Assembly (NCBI RefSeq): GCF_001645125.1
Contig: NZ_LXKA01000352.1
Location: 1-33,066 of the forward strand
Direction: 5' to 3'
Origin: Paraburkholderia ginsengiterrae
Lineage (GTDB): Bacteria > Pseudomonadota > Gammaproteobacteria > Burkholderiales > Burkholderiaceae
Length of the DNA: 33,066 bases
Shown here: piece by piece, positions 8,364 through 16,037 of the stretch
Layout: the number at the start of each line of letters is the position of its first letter
Numbering within the stretch: position 1 is the stretch's first letter
Position numbers and translations under genes: made by a program
Notes under the pieces: model-generated
Told to the model about the DNA's origin: nothing
Seen by the model: only the letters and a program-made list of their open reading frames with translations
Database searches by the model: none

Positions 8364-8400
8364 GCTGCGCGCGCGCGGGTTTCCGCGCGGCGCGCGCAGC
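8364..8400. repeat. Very GC-rich imperfect inverted repeat upstream of acyl-CoA dehydrogenase gene
   Basis: GCTGCGCGCGCGCGG (8364-8378) can pair with CCGCGCG plus CGCGCGCAGC (8383-8400) across a 4-nt loop, with a small bulge. It lies 40 bp before the acyl-CoA dehydrogenase start, so it would fall in its 5' untranslated RNA or in the divergent promoter region. No T-run follows. Confidence 0.4.
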
Positions 8401-8440
8401 TGTTTCGCATTACGGCATTCCTGTGGACGGACCCTCTCCC

Positions 8441-10246
8441 ATGCAAGATGCACAGATCATCAACTCGCGCGACCTCGAGTTCCAGCTGTTCGAAGTGCTC
8501 GAGGTGGAGGCGCTGACGCGCCGTCCACGCTACGCCGATCACAGCCGCGAAACGTTCACCGCGGCGCTCGACACCGCGCACGCGGTCGCAATCGAAAAGT
8601 TCGCGCCCCACAACCGCCTCTCGGACGAACACGAGCCGCAATTCGACGGGCAACGGGTCACCATGCCGGCCGAGGTCAAGGAGGCGCTCGACGCAATGCG
8701 CGCCACGGGTTTCCTCGCGGCGGGCAAAGACTACGAGCTGGGTGGCATGCAGTTGCCGTCGGTGATTTCGTTTGCGTGCCTGTCGCTCTTCAAGAGCGCC
8801 AACATGGCCACCTCGTCGTACGCGATGCTGACCACCGCGAACGCCAACGTGATTGAACGTTTCGGCAGCGCGGCGCAAAAGCGCAAGTATCTGCAAGCGC
8901 TCTTCGAAGGCCGCGCATTCGGCACCATGGCGTTGACCGAACCGCAAGCGGGTTCGAGCCTCTCCGATCTCGTCACGAGCGCCACGCCCAACGAAGACGG
9001 CACCTACTCGATTCGCGGCAACAAGATATTCATTTCAGGCGGCGATCACGAGTTGAGCGAGAACATCGTCCACCTGGTGTTGGCGCGCATACCCGGCGGG
9101 CCGCCGGGCGTCAAAGGCATCTCGCTCTTTACGGTGCCGAAGTTCCAAGTCAACGAAGACGGCAGCCTCGGCGCGCGCAACGACGTCGCTCTCGCCGGGC
9201 TGATTCACAAGATGGGCTGGCGCGGCACCACGTCGACCATGCTGTCGTTCGGCGAGCATGGCGCATGTATCGGCGAACTGCTGGGCGACCCGCACCACGG
9301 TCTCGCCTACATGTTCCACATGATGAACGAGGCGCGCATCGGCGTCGGGCTCGGCGCTGTCATGCTCGGCTATCGAGGCTATCTGGCCTCGCTCGACTAC
9401 GCGCGCGAACGGCCGCAGGGACGCCACCCCGACAACAAGAACCCGCTCGATCCGCAAGTGCCGCTGATCGAACACGCCGATGTGCGCCGCATGCTGCTCG
9501 CGCAAAAGGCCTATGTGGAAGGCGCTTACGCGTTGTGCCTGTATGCGGCGAGCCTCGTCGACGAACAGAACACCGGCGTGAGCGACACCGCACGCGCCGA
9601 AGCGGGCCTGCTGCTCGACCTGCTGACGCCCGTGGTGAAATCCTGGCCGTCGCAGTGGTGCCTCGAAGCCAACAGCCTGGCGATCCAGATTCACGGCGGC
9701 TACGGCTACACGCGCGAATATCCGGTCGAGCAGTTCTATCGCGACAACCGTCTGAACATGATTCACGAGGGCACCCACGGCATTCAGGCGATCGATCTGC
9801 TGGGCCGCAAAGTCACGATGAAACAGGGCGCCGCGCTCAAACTGCTGGCGCGTGAAATCCAGCACACCATCGACGCCGCACGCGCTCATGTGTCGTTGCA
9901 CGCGCATGCGGATGCGCTCGGCGACACATGGCGCGACCTGAGCGCCACGGTCGAAGCGTTGCTGTCCACGCTCGCAGAAGACAGCGAACGTGCGCTGGCC
10001 AATGCGAATGCGTTTCTCGAGGCCTTCGGCCACGTGGTGATGGCATGGACGTGGCTGAGACAGGCGATCGTCGCGAGCGCCGCGCTACCCCAAGCGCATA
10101 GCGAAGCGGATGCGGACTTTTACCGCGGCAAACTGCATGCGTGCCAGTGGTTCTTCCGTTGGGAATTGCCGCGCGTCGCCCTGATGTTCGCGACACTGCG
10201 CAGCCTCGACGACACCACCCTCCGCATGGCGCCGCGGTGGTTCTAG
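8441..10246 (+). CDS. Acyl-CoA dehydrogenase (large, C-terminally extended type)
   Basis: A 601-residue FAD-dependent acyl-CoA dehydrogenase of the long subclass (typical ACADs are ~380-400 residues). It carries an extra N-terminal segment (about 1-75) and a C-terminal helical extension after the core, as in the DmdC/FadE5-like group. Core motifs include MALTEPQAGSSLSDL with the preceding substrate-binding region, IFISGGDHE, and QIHGGYGYTREYPVEQFYRDNRLNMIHEGTHGIQ, in which the second Glu-Gly-Thr segment is the usual FAD/catalytic region. ATG at 8441 is used; an in-frame GTG at 8423 is possible and neither has a strong SD. It is divergent from SDR and acyl-CoA ligase, so together they cover ligation, dehydrogenation and hydroxyl oxidation of a beta-oxidation-like route. 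The natural substrate is unknown. Confidence 0.93.
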   Translation: MQDAQIINSRDLEFQLFEVLEVEALTRRPRYADHSRETFTAALDTAHAVAIEKFAPHNRLSDEHEPQFDGQRVTMPAEVKEALDAMRATGFLAAGKDYELGGMQLPSVISFACLSLFKSANMATSSYAMLTTANANVIERFGSAAQKRKYLQALFEGRAFGTMALTEPQAGSSLSDLVTSATPNEDGTYSIRGNKIFISGGDHELSENIVHLVLARIPGGPPGVKGISLFTVPKFQVNEDGSLGARNDVALAGLIHKMGWRGTTSTMLSFGEHGACIGELLGDPHHGLAYMFHMMNEARIGVGLGAVMLGYRGYLASLDYARERPQGRHPDNKNPLDPQVPLIEHADVRRMLLAQKAYVEGAYALCLYAASLVDEQNTGVSDTARAEAGLLLDLLTPVVKSWPSQWCLEANSLAIQIHGGYGYTREYPVEQFYRDNRLNMIHEGTHGIQAIDLLGRKVTMKQGAALKLLAREIQHTIDAARAHVSLHAHADALGDTWRDLSATVEALLSTLAEDSERALANANAFLEAFGHVVMAWTWLRQAIVASAALPQAHSEADADFYRGKLHACQWFFRWELPRVALMFATLRSLDDTTLRMAPRWF

Positions 10247-10288
10247 ACCCCGGCGCCCCGAAGCGCGCGTGCGAAATTCGCGTTGCGT

Positions 10289-10322
10289 CGCCGCAGCTAA
10301 AGCGGCGCCTGGGGCAGTTTTT
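10289..10322 (+). terminator. Weak putative terminator after acyl-CoA dehydrogenase gene
   Basis: Stem CGCCGC/GCGGCG with a 7-nt loop, followed 9 nt later by GTTTTT. The gap between stem and T-run makes this only a possible terminator. Confidence 0.3.
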
Positions 10323-10486
10323 CCAGCATGAGCGCGTTGGCTGGAGTATTGTTTAAGCGCGCCGGGAGCGTCGCAGCATCACTCTTCTATAAGACTAGGT
10401 GCTCCTCGTGAGCGGAACAATGCTCGCAAGGGCGTGGTTTTTTGCATGCAACGAAGCGACATCAACTTTTCGAGGATGGAGAAAAC

Positions 10487-10858
10487 GTGAAAACAGTCAA
10501 TCTTTTGAAGGCGCTCGGCATTGCACTGTGCGTGGCGACTGCATCCAGCGCCTATGCACAGTCCAGTGACGCGATGGCGATGGCGTCCGGCACCATGGCG
10601 GCGCCGGGTACCGATGCAAAAACGACCAAGAAGGCTGACCGGGCGCTGGGCCTGCAAGTACGCAAGGCCATGGCAAGAGCACAGGGCTTCGATGTATCGA
10701 ACGTGTTTGTGCGCGCGCGCGGCGGCGCGGTAACGCTGACGGGAACAGTGCCCGATGGCGCACAGATTCCCCAGGCTGAGGAAATTGCGAAAAGCGTGGC
10801 CGGTGTGAAGTCGGTGAGCAACAAGATCACGCTCGGCACGCAGGGCGGCGGAGGCTAA
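10487..10858 (+). CDS. BON-domain periplasmic protein
   Basis: A 123-residue exported protein. A signal peptide spans residues 1-24 (MKTVNLLKALGIALCVATAS, cleavage after AYA), followed by a Met/Ala/Gly linker and one BON domain (about 52-116) with RGGAVTLTGTVPD and VAGVKSVSNKI. BON domains occur in OsmY-like proteins and are thought to bind phospholipid or other envelope components. GTG at 10487 is chosen because GGAG lies just upstream and the signal peptide starts there; an upstream ATG at 10442 would add 15 unlikely residues. It is monocistronic and convergent with the next lipoprotein gene. The role is inferred to be envelope maintenance or stress. Confidence 0.85.
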   Translation: MKTVNLLKALGIALCVATASSAYAQSSDAMAMASGTMAAPGTDAKTTKKADRALGLQVRKAMARAQGFDVSNVFVRARGGAVTLTGTVPDGAQIPQAEEIAKSVAGVKSVSNKITLGTQGGGG

Positions 10859-10872
10859 GCGCGCGAGGCTCG

Positions 10873-10942
10873 ACCCGGCGGCCTGCCGGGTCGGCTGGTG
10901 GCGCTGCTCGCCGCGCAACGCGAGCGAGCGGCGCCACCAGCC
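10873..10942. repeat. Tandem strong hairpins between convergent genes
   Basis: Hairpin 1 is ACCCGGC/GCCGGGT (10873-10891, 5-nt loop). Hairpin 2 has a perfect 12-bp outer stem, GGCTGGTGGCGC (10893-10904) with its complement at 10931-10942, and an inner GCTCGC/GCGAGC stem. The pair fills the gap between the BON gene (+) and the lipoprotein gene (-). No T-runs flank it. It may act as a bidirectional terminator or mRNA 3'-end protector, or be a REP-like element. Confidence 0.55.
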
Positions 10943-10987
10943 GCGTTGACGAACGCGCATTCTGCCGGCGTCACAGATGCAATCCGG

Positions 10988-11203
10988 TTATCCCCTCCAA
11001 TGTCCCGGCACCCACTGCCAGTGATTGCCCTCCCAGCGGTAATGGCCCTTTACCCAGACATAGCCCGGTGCGGGCGCGACGGGTACCACCTCGACGAGCG
11101 GAGCGGGCTGCGGCGGCCGGGCAGGCTCGACCACGCAGGCTGACAACAAGGCGGCGCAAAGACCCACGATCGAAATGGCGCGTACGTTCGATGTGATTTT
11201 CAT
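10988..11203 (-). CDS. Small WXXGXW-repeat lipoprotein
   Basis: A 71-residue lipoprotein precursor. The signal ends in a lipobox, LLSAC, then a Pro-rich stretch (VVEPARPPQPAPLVEVVPV) and a C-terminal aromatic repeat unit, YVWVKGHYRWEGNHWQWVPGHW, matching the YXWQ/WXXGXW repeat type seen in small Burkholderiales envelope proteins. ATG at 11203 follows AGGAGAGG. Its C-terminal unit is related to that of the larger protein at 16038-16358. The function of the family is unknown to me; a surface or outer-membrane-inner-leaflet location is expected from the lipobox. Confidence 0.8.
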   Translation of the reverse strand: MKITSNVRAISIVGLCAALLSACVVEPARPPQPAPLVEVVPVAPAPGYVWVKGHYRWEGNHWQWVPGHWRG

Positions 11204-11229
11204 TTTCCTCTCCTGAGTGTTTTATGAAC

Positions 11230-11250
11230 GAGCCGGCCACCGGCCGGCTC
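11230..11250 (-). terminator. Hairpin downstream of DUF1501 gene, possible terminator
   Basis: A perfect 9-bp stem GAGCCGGCC/GGCCGGCTC with a 3-nt loop lies 65 bp beyond the DUF1501 stop and 26 bp upstream of the lipoprotein start. No T-run follows on the minus strand, so it may terminate weakly. Confidence 0.4.
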
Positions 11251-11314
11251 TTTCGGTTACCGCGGTTGAATTCGTGGTGTAGATGCGGCGTCCTGCGACG
11301 CGCATGTATCGGCG

Positions 11315-12472
11315 CTAGGCCCGCACGATGCCCGTCAACGGCCGCACGGCCGCTGTCTGGCCGAACAGCGCGGACGCCGTGCGCTGCGGATCGAGCCCGA
11401 GACTTTCGCTCGCGGTGCCGGCAATCAGCGCGTCGAGCGAGGTGGTGGGTTTCAGGTCGCGTGCTTCGTAAAGGTTGTGCGGCGCGAGACCCGGCCAGTC
11501 CGCGATCACGCGCCCGCCCTGCACCGAACCGCCCAGCACCATCGCCACCGAACCGGTGCCGTGGTCGGTGCCGCCCGTGCCGTTGGCGGCGGCGGTCCGG
11601 CCGAACTCCGTGGCGACCAGCACGGTTGTTTTGCTCCACAGCGGACCCATGCCGTCGCGCAATGCCGCGAGCAGGGTGTCGAGCGCCTTCAACTGGTTGG
11701 CGAGGCGCGCGTTCTGCGCACTGTGCGTGTCCCACCCGCCGGTTTCGATCATGGCGATCCGCGGACCGTCGTCGCGTGACAGGAAGCCCGCGGCGAGCTT
11801 GCCCAGGCTGGCCGGATCCTGGCGCGCACCGGCGTCGCCCGCGAGGCCGCGCGCGGTCATCGCGGACTCCCACAACGGACGCAATTGCGCGTCCTGGTCG
11901 TACAGTTGCGCAACCCGCGTGAGCAGATCGTCGGGCGCGGCCGGCAACGCCGACGGCGCGTACGACGTCACCGCCGCCGTGCCGCGCAACGCCATCGGCA
12001 CGGTGGGCGCAAAGGCGATCGCGTTTTCGCGCGTGGCGGGCAACTGGGCGGCGAGCCGGTTCAGCCAGCCGTCCTTGGTCTGATACGGCGACGTGCCGCC
12101 GGTCTCGAGCACGTTCTGCCCGTCGAAGTGCGAGCGGTCGCGATACGGCGACGCGACCGCGTGCACGAACAGTGCCTGGTGCTGTGCATACATCGCGGCG
12201 GTCTGCGCCAGCGCGGGATGCAGCGCGAAGGTGCCATCGAGCCGGGGCGCGTTGGACGTGTCGATGGCGAGCGCGCCACGCAGCGTGGCGTAAGCGGGCT
12301 CGGCGTACGGCACGACGATGTTCAGACCGTCGGCCGCGCCGCGCTGGATCACGAACACGAAACGGCGGTCGGTGGCGACGCTCGCGAACGCAATCTGCGG
12401 CGACACCAGAATCGCGCCGGCACCGGCAGCGGCGACGCTCAAGAACTTGCGGCGTGAGAGCATGGTATTCAT
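11315..12472 (-). CDS. DUF1501 family protein, Tat-exported
   Basis: A 385-residue protein of the DUF1501 family, related to the alkaline phosphatase/sulfatase superfamily; no enzymatic activity is established to my knowledge. A twin-arginine signal opens it (LSRRKFLSVAAAGAGA), so it is exported folded. Family segments visible are FVFVIQRGAADGLNIVVPY near the N-terminus, SHFDGQNVLETG, MIETGGWDTHSAQNARLANQ, TEFGRTAAANGTGGTDHGTG (likely metal-binding His/Asp) and the C-terminal LGLDPQRT. ATG at 12472 forms an ATGA overlap with the DUF1800 stop; ATG at 12463 has a better-spaced GGAG and is an alternative. DUF1800-DUF1501 pairs are widely conserved. Here they lie behind an ECF sigma operon. Confidence 0.9.
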   Translation of the reverse strand: MNTMLSRRKFLSVAAAGAGAILVSPQIAFASVATDRRFVFVIQRGAADGLNIVVPYAEPAYATLRGALAIDTSNAPRLDGTFALHPALAQTAAMYAQHQALFVHAVASPYRDRSHFDGQNVLETGGTSPYQTKDGWLNRLAAQLPATRENAIAFAPTVPMALRGTAAVTSYAPSALPAAPDDLLTRVAQLYDQDAQLRPLWESAMTARGLAGDAGARQDPASLGKLAAGFLSRDDGPRIAMIETGGWDTHSAQNARLANQLKALDTLLAALRDGMGPLWSKTTVLVATEFGRTAAANGTGGTDHGTGSVAMVLGGSVQGGRVIADWPGLAPHNLYEARDLKPTTSLDALIAGTASESLGLDPQRTASALFGQTAAVRPLTGIVRA

Positions 12473-14004
12473 CTCCGTTGAAAGTCCGGCGAGACCAGCA
12501 ACAGCGCAATGGCCGTGGAGGCGCTTTCGGCATGTGATACAGCAGAGGCCGTCGGCGCGCTGAGCGAACCGGCCAGCAAGGTCTGGCCGAGCGCGCGCGC
12601 ATCGAGCCGGTCGCCGACTTGCGACGCGAAACGCTGCGCCACTTCGACCCGGCGCACGAGCGCGTCGGGCGCGGCCCAGCTCGCGGCAATGTCGTCGTAA
12701 CCGGCCGGCGAACCCGGTCGCCAGACTGGCTGGCCGAGCTGCGTGAGGATGGGCGCCGTCTGCAGCTTGCCGAGGTCCTGCCAGCCGAGCCCGCGCATCG
12801 TGGATAGGGTCCACTCCCACGGCGTCTTGAACTTCACCGCGATGGGCGACCACGCTTGCGGCAGGTCGATCAGCGCGCGGTACATCGTGGGCAGATCGCC
12901 GCCGCTGCGCTCAAAAGCGCTGGCCAGATGTTCGCTTACGCCAGCCGGCGGATTGTCGGCGACGAAATGACGGGCCAGCTTGGTGCCGATATGCTGTGCT
13001 GTCGCCGGCGCGCTCGCGAGGTCATGCAGGATCGCTAGCGCCTGCTCTTCGCCGGGCTGGTCGTAACGGCGGCCCATGATGGTCCGCGTACCCGGCTCGT
13101 GCAGCGCGGCGCGAAACACGAAGGTGCCCGGCGCGGCGTTCTCCTGCAAGCGCGCCCTGCCTGCCGCGCCGCCATTGGCCGGGTTGCCCGCGAGACTCCA
13201 GCCGGTCAGCGCGCGGGCGAATTCGGTCACGTCGTCCTGGCTGTAGCCGCTGCGCACGCCGAGCGTGTGCAGTTCCATGATTTCGCGCGCCAGGTTCTCG
13301 TTCAGGCCGCGCTTGCGCTCCGGATTGCGTTGCGCGGCGCGCATGGCCGCCATGCTGTCCGGCCCGACCGAGCGCGTCTGGTCGAGAAACAGTTGCATGG
13401 CCGGATGGCGTTCCACAGCCACCAGCATGTCCTCGAAGCGGCCGAGCACGTGCGGGCGAATCGCCTCGGCTTCGAACGAGCCGGCGAGCGCCGCGACGCC
13501 GGGCTTCTCGGTGGACACCGCGAAATGATTGGCCCAGAAGTGAACGAGCCGTTCGACGAATGGCGCCGGCGTGGTCAATGCGCTCGCCACGCGTGCATTC
13601 ACCGATGAGCGGTACATGTCGAGTATTTCGCCACGAAAGGCTTTTCGTTCGGCCTCCCTGGCAGTTTCCGCCGCGTTCTTCGGTGTGGCTTGTGCGTTAG
13701 TTTGGGCGTTCGCTTGCGCATTGATCTGCGCGGTGGTCTGGGCGGTCGCCGGATTGGCGGCGGCGCCCTCGCCCGCATTCGACCTGGCCTGCTGATTGAG
13801 GCGCATGCGCTGTTGCAGCAGTTCCGTCGACAGCGCTATCGAGTCAGGCTGGCCGGCCCATGCGGGCGGCCGCGGCTGATACTGTTCAAACTGCGCCAGC
13901 AGCCAGCCCTTGGGGTCGGCGGGCGGTGAATCGTTGGCGCGCGCGCCCAGGCCGAAGCGGTTCAGCGCGATCGCCGCGGCGTTCAGGTTCGGTGAGTTGG
14001 ACAT
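12469..14004 (-). CDS. DUF1800 family protein
   Basis: A 511-residue DUF1800 protein, partner of DUF1501; no biochemical function is established as far as I know. Typical features are ALNRFGLGARANDSP at the start, VHFWANHFAVS, NENLAREIMELHTLGV with the YSQDDVTEFARALTGW segment, MGRRYDQPGEEQALAIL, VAKHF-like LARHFVADNPP and GQPVWRPGSPAGYDDI. Residues about 86-110 are a low-complexity Gln/Asn/Ala/Thr insert encoded by 12-bp DNA repeats. There is no obvious signal peptide. ATG at 14004 follows GAGGGTGGT. It lies 73 bp downstream of the sensor gene, and this gap contains a candidate ECF promoter; the 3' end overlaps DUF1501. Confidence 0.9.
   Translation of the reverse strand: MSNSPNLNAAAIALNRFGLGARANDSPPADPKGWLLAQFEQYQPRPPAWAGQPDSIALSTELLQQRMRLNQQARSNAGEGAAANPATAQTTAQINAQANAQTNAQATPKNAAETAREAERKAFRGEILDMYRSSVNARVASALTTPAPFVERLVHFWANHFAVSTEKPGVAALAGSFEAEAIRPHVLGRFEDMLVAVERHPAMQLFLDQTRSVGPDSMAAMRAAQRNPERKRGLNENLAREIMELHTLGVRSGYSQDDVTEFARALTGWSLAGNPANGGAAGRARLQENAAPGTFVFRAALHEPGTRTIMGRRYDQPGEEQALAILHDLASAPATAQHIGTKLARHFVADNPPAGVSEHLASAFERSGGDLPTMYRALIDLPQAWSPIAVKFKTPWEWTLSTMRGLGWQDLGKLQTAPILTQLGQPVWRPGSPAGYDDIAASWAAPDALVRRVEVAQRFASQVGDRLDARALGQTLLAGSLSAPTASAVSHAESASTAIALLLVSPDFQRR
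13691..13750 (-). repeat. Five imperfect 12-bp tandem repeats within DUF1800 gene
   Basis: Five consecutive 12-mers (for example TGGGCGTTCGCT, TGCGCATTGATC, TGCGCGGTGGTC, TGGGCGGTCGCC on the plus strand) encode a four-residue AQxN/AQxT-like repeat in the protein. The repeat keeps the reading frame and sits in a linker, so copy number could vary between strains without inactivating the gene. Confidence 0.7.
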
Positions 14005-14025
14005 ACCACCCTCTTCGGCAATGGA

Positions 14026-14061
14026 TACTCTTTAAACGTCCGCCGCGAGAAAATCCGTCGC
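14026..14061 (-). promoter_or_regulatory. Predicted ECF-sigma promoter of DUF1800-DUF1501
   Basis: Minus strand: GCGACGGATTTT (14050-14061), 11 nt, then CGTTTAAAGAGTA (14026-14038), 22 bp before the DUF1800 ATG. The same two blocks with the same 11-nt spacing occur at 16401-16436 before a WXXGXW gene (24 of 36 positions identical). Taking GCGACG as -35 and CGTT as -10 core gives a 17-nt spacer, a usual ECF arrangement. Recognition by the neighbouring sigma factor is inferred. Confidence 0.6.
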
Positions 14062-14077
14062 CACCGCCGCTATTTTT

Positions 14078-14620
14078 TTATTCGCCCGACGATTCGCTGG
14101 ATGCTTCGCTCGCCGGGTTCTGCGCCGGCTTTTGCGCCGGCTTCTTCGCATTCGCGGCCGGCAGCGGCTCACGCCACTGGCCATGCACTTTCAGACTGTC
14201 GGCGAACGCGACCCGCTCCTCGGGCGACAAACTTGCCGCGAAATCGGCCACGCTGCCTTCCACCTGCGCACGCAGACGGCTGTCGGCCTCACGCGTACGG
14301 GCCAGCGCGGCGTCGAGCGCCGCGCGATCGAACTGCGGCGCCGCCAGCAGGCTCAACACGTCGCGGCGCCCTTCGCGGGCCTCACGGGCATACTGCCTGC
14401 CCTCGCGCCGCGCATTCTTCAAGCCGTCGACAAAGGCCTTTTGCCGGTCGGCGGACAGGCTATCCGCGGCGAAACGCAGCGCGGACTGCTGGGCCCGCAC
14501 CGGCGCAGTCGCGCCGCGCGCAGTGAACCATTGATAAGCACCACCGACAATCGCGCCCAGCAGAAACACGTTGAACACGAGCGAGGCAATCAGCACGATT
14601 TTCCACGACCGGCAGTTCAT
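14078..14620 (-). CDS. Periplasmic sensor-like protein (heavy-metal-sensor / Spy-CpxP type)
   Basis: A 180-residue protein with an N-terminal membrane anchor (about 7-29, WKIVLIASLVFNVFLLGAIVGGAYQWF) and a long alpha-helical periplasmic domain rich in Arg/Ala/Glu. Motifs such as LSADRQKAFVDGLKNARREGRQ and LSPEERVAFADSL recall the LTxxQ-type repeats of CpxP/Spy and the CnrX-like heavy-metal-sensor family. A Lys/Pro/Ala/Ser-rich tail follows. Few His/Cys/Met residues are present, so metal binding is not supported. ATG at 14620 overlaps the anti-sigma stop (ATGA). It is the third gene of the ECF operon and probably modulates the anti-sigma factor in response to an envelope signal. Confidence 0.78.
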   Translation of the reverse strand: MNCRSWKIVLIASLVFNVFLLGAIVGGAYQWFTARGATAPVRAQQSALRFAADSLSADRQKAFVDGLKNARREGRQYAREAREGRRDVLSLLAAPQFDRAALDAALARTREADSRLRAQVEGSVADFAASLSPEERVAFADSLKVHGQWREPLPAANAKKPAQKPAQNPASEASSESSGE

Positions 14621-15036
14621 TCGCCGCTCCAATCGGCGGATGATCCACCGAAGCTCGAAGTTAAATAGCTCGACTCGTGCACGGGCGGCACCGTCTCCGT
14701 CAGGACAAAGAATGACACGGCAAAAGCGCCGGCCAGACCACCCAGCAGGCCCACGCCTGCAACCGCCGCGCCCGACCACCACAAGCGCCGCCGCGGCGCC
14801 GCGGGCTGCCGCACCGGCGCGCTGTCGAGCACGCGCTGCCGCAACGCCTCGCCCGGTGGTTCGAGCCTGTCGGCGGCGAGCCATGCATCGAGGCCGGCTG
14901 CCTCCGCCAGCACCGTATCGGCTTCGACGCGATGCTGCCGCGCCCACTCCTCGGCCGCCGCGCGCTCCTGTTGCGGCCAGCGGCGCGGCTCGGCACCATA
15001 GGCCTCGACAATCTGATGGAATCTTTCGGGCGTCAT
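14617..15036 (-). CDS. Putative membrane anti-sigma factor
   Basis: A 139-residue protein with a cytosolic N-terminal part (about 1-80, MTPERFHQIVEAYGAEPRRW; Trp- and Arg-rich helices), one transmembrane segment (about 85-112, [18 protein letters not shown] to AVSFFVL) and a short periplasmic tail. No zinc HxxxCxxC motif is visible, so it is not a ZAS-type anti-sigma. It overlaps the sigma gene upstream (ATGA) and the sensor gene downstream (ATGA), the strict coupling expected for sigma/anti-sigma partners. The function is assigned mainly from this arrangement. Confidence 0.75.
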   Translation of the reverse strand: MTPERFHQIVEAYGAEPRRWPQQERAAAEEWARQHRVEADTVLAEAAGLDAWLAADRLEPPGEALRQRVLDSAPVRQPAAPRRRLWWSGAAVAGVGLLGGLAGAFAVSFFVLTETVPPVHESSYLTSSFGGSSADWSGE

Positions 15037-15593
15037 GACTTGTCCTTGCTAAGGCCGCTGCCGGCCAGTTGAGCGCGCAGATTGCGGCGCGCACGGGCCA
15101 GCAGACTTTCCAGCGCATCGACCGTGATGCCCATCAGGGCGGCGGCGTCGATGTTCGACATCTCCTGGTAGTAATTGAGCACCAGCGCCTCGCGCTGGCG
15201 TGCCGGCAAAGCGGCGAGCGCGTCGCGTATGCGCTGGTCCTGGGCTCGCGCTTCGAGCCGCGCATCGGGAAGCGCGGCGGGATCGACCTCCTCGGGCATC
15301 TCGTCATGCGGCTCCTCGCGCCGGCCGCGCAAGCGGTCGTAGCAGAGATTGAGCGCGACGCGGTGAACCCACGTGTCGAATTTCGCCTCGCCTTCCCGCC
15401 AGCGCGACGCCTGCTTCCAGATGCGCACGAACACCTCCTGGGCCACATCTTCGGCTTCCATGCGGTCGCCCAGCATGCGCGTGGCCAGCGCAAGCAGACG
15501 CGGCAGCTTGCGCGAGACGAGCGAACGAACGGCGGCCGGATCCTGCCGGCCGACCCGTTCAAGCAGCTCCGCGTCGGGATCGCGTTCGCTCAA
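15033..15593 (-). CDS. ECF-type RNA polymerase sigma factor
   Basis: About 186 residues from TTG 15593. Region sigma2 holds ALATRMLGDRMEAEDVAQEVFVRIW and FDTWVHRVALNLCYDRLR; sigma4 holds LAALPARQREALVLNYYQEMSNIDAAALMGITVDALESLLARARRNL. A linker of acidic residues separates them. The frame is open upstream to GTG 15752, which would add 53 residues not typical of ECF factors; TTG 15593 has GGGAG 9 nt upstream and gives normal family length, so it is preferred but not certain. The gene leads an operon with the anti-sigma-like and sensor genes (two ATGA overlaps), then DUF1800-DUF1501. I saw no copy of the predicted ECF motif before it. Confidence 0.9.
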   Translation of the reverse strand: MSERDPDAELLERVGRQDPAAVRSLVSRKLPRLLALATRMLGDRMEAEDVAQEVFVRIWKQASRWREGEAKFDTWVHRVALNLCYDRLRGRREEPHDEMPEEVDPAALPDARLEARAQDQRIRDALAALPARQREALVLNYYQEMSNIDAAALMGITVDALESLLARARRNLRAQLAGSGLSKDKS

Positions 15594-15867
15594 GGCGTGC
15601 CGCTCCCGCACGCCGGTTCGACGCGGCGCGTGAGCCGTGCGGATCGTGCTGATTGCCGCGGCACGCGCCATCGCGATGCGAACCGCATCTGCCCGAAACG
15701 AACGGACCTGACAGGCGGTGACGCCGGACGAACATGGTTCACTAGCCGCCACTCCTTCTGATGCAATTCACCCTGATTTCATCCTCACGCGAATCGTTGT
15801 GCGCGCACCGGTTTGAACAGACCACGCGGGCGGCGCGTGCAGCACGCGGTGCCCGCCACAACCACAA

Positions 15868-15969
15868 TCAATATACGACGACGGCCGGACGATAGTAGGC
15901 CGGCCGCGCCGGGACCACCACACAGCCGGCGAGCGTTGCCGCCAGCAGAATGACCACAAGCGTTTTCAT
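15868..15969 (-). CDS. Very small lipoprotein (33 residues)
   Basis: A short minus-strand gene encodes a 33-residue peptide whose first 16 residues form a lipoprotein signal with lipobox LAGC (Cys16), followed by VVVPARPAYYRPAVVVY and a TGA stop. The mature peptide would be only 18 residues, Pro/Tyr/Val-rich. The part after the Cys resembles the beginning of the WXXGXW lipoprotein at 10988-11203 (CVVEPARP), so it may be a shortened relative or a degraded copy. The SD is weak (AGGCAGATTGCT). It sits between the ECF operon and the larger WXXGXW gene, both on the same strand. It could also be expressed as one transcript with 16038-16358. Confidence 0.6.
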   Translation of the reverse strand: MKTLVVILLAATLAGCVVVPARPAYYRPAVVVY

Positions 15970-16037
15970 AGCAATCTGCCTGGTTCAGGTAAGCACAGCG
16001 AGTAGCACCGGAAGAAGCACGCCGCGGCGCTCCCGCG

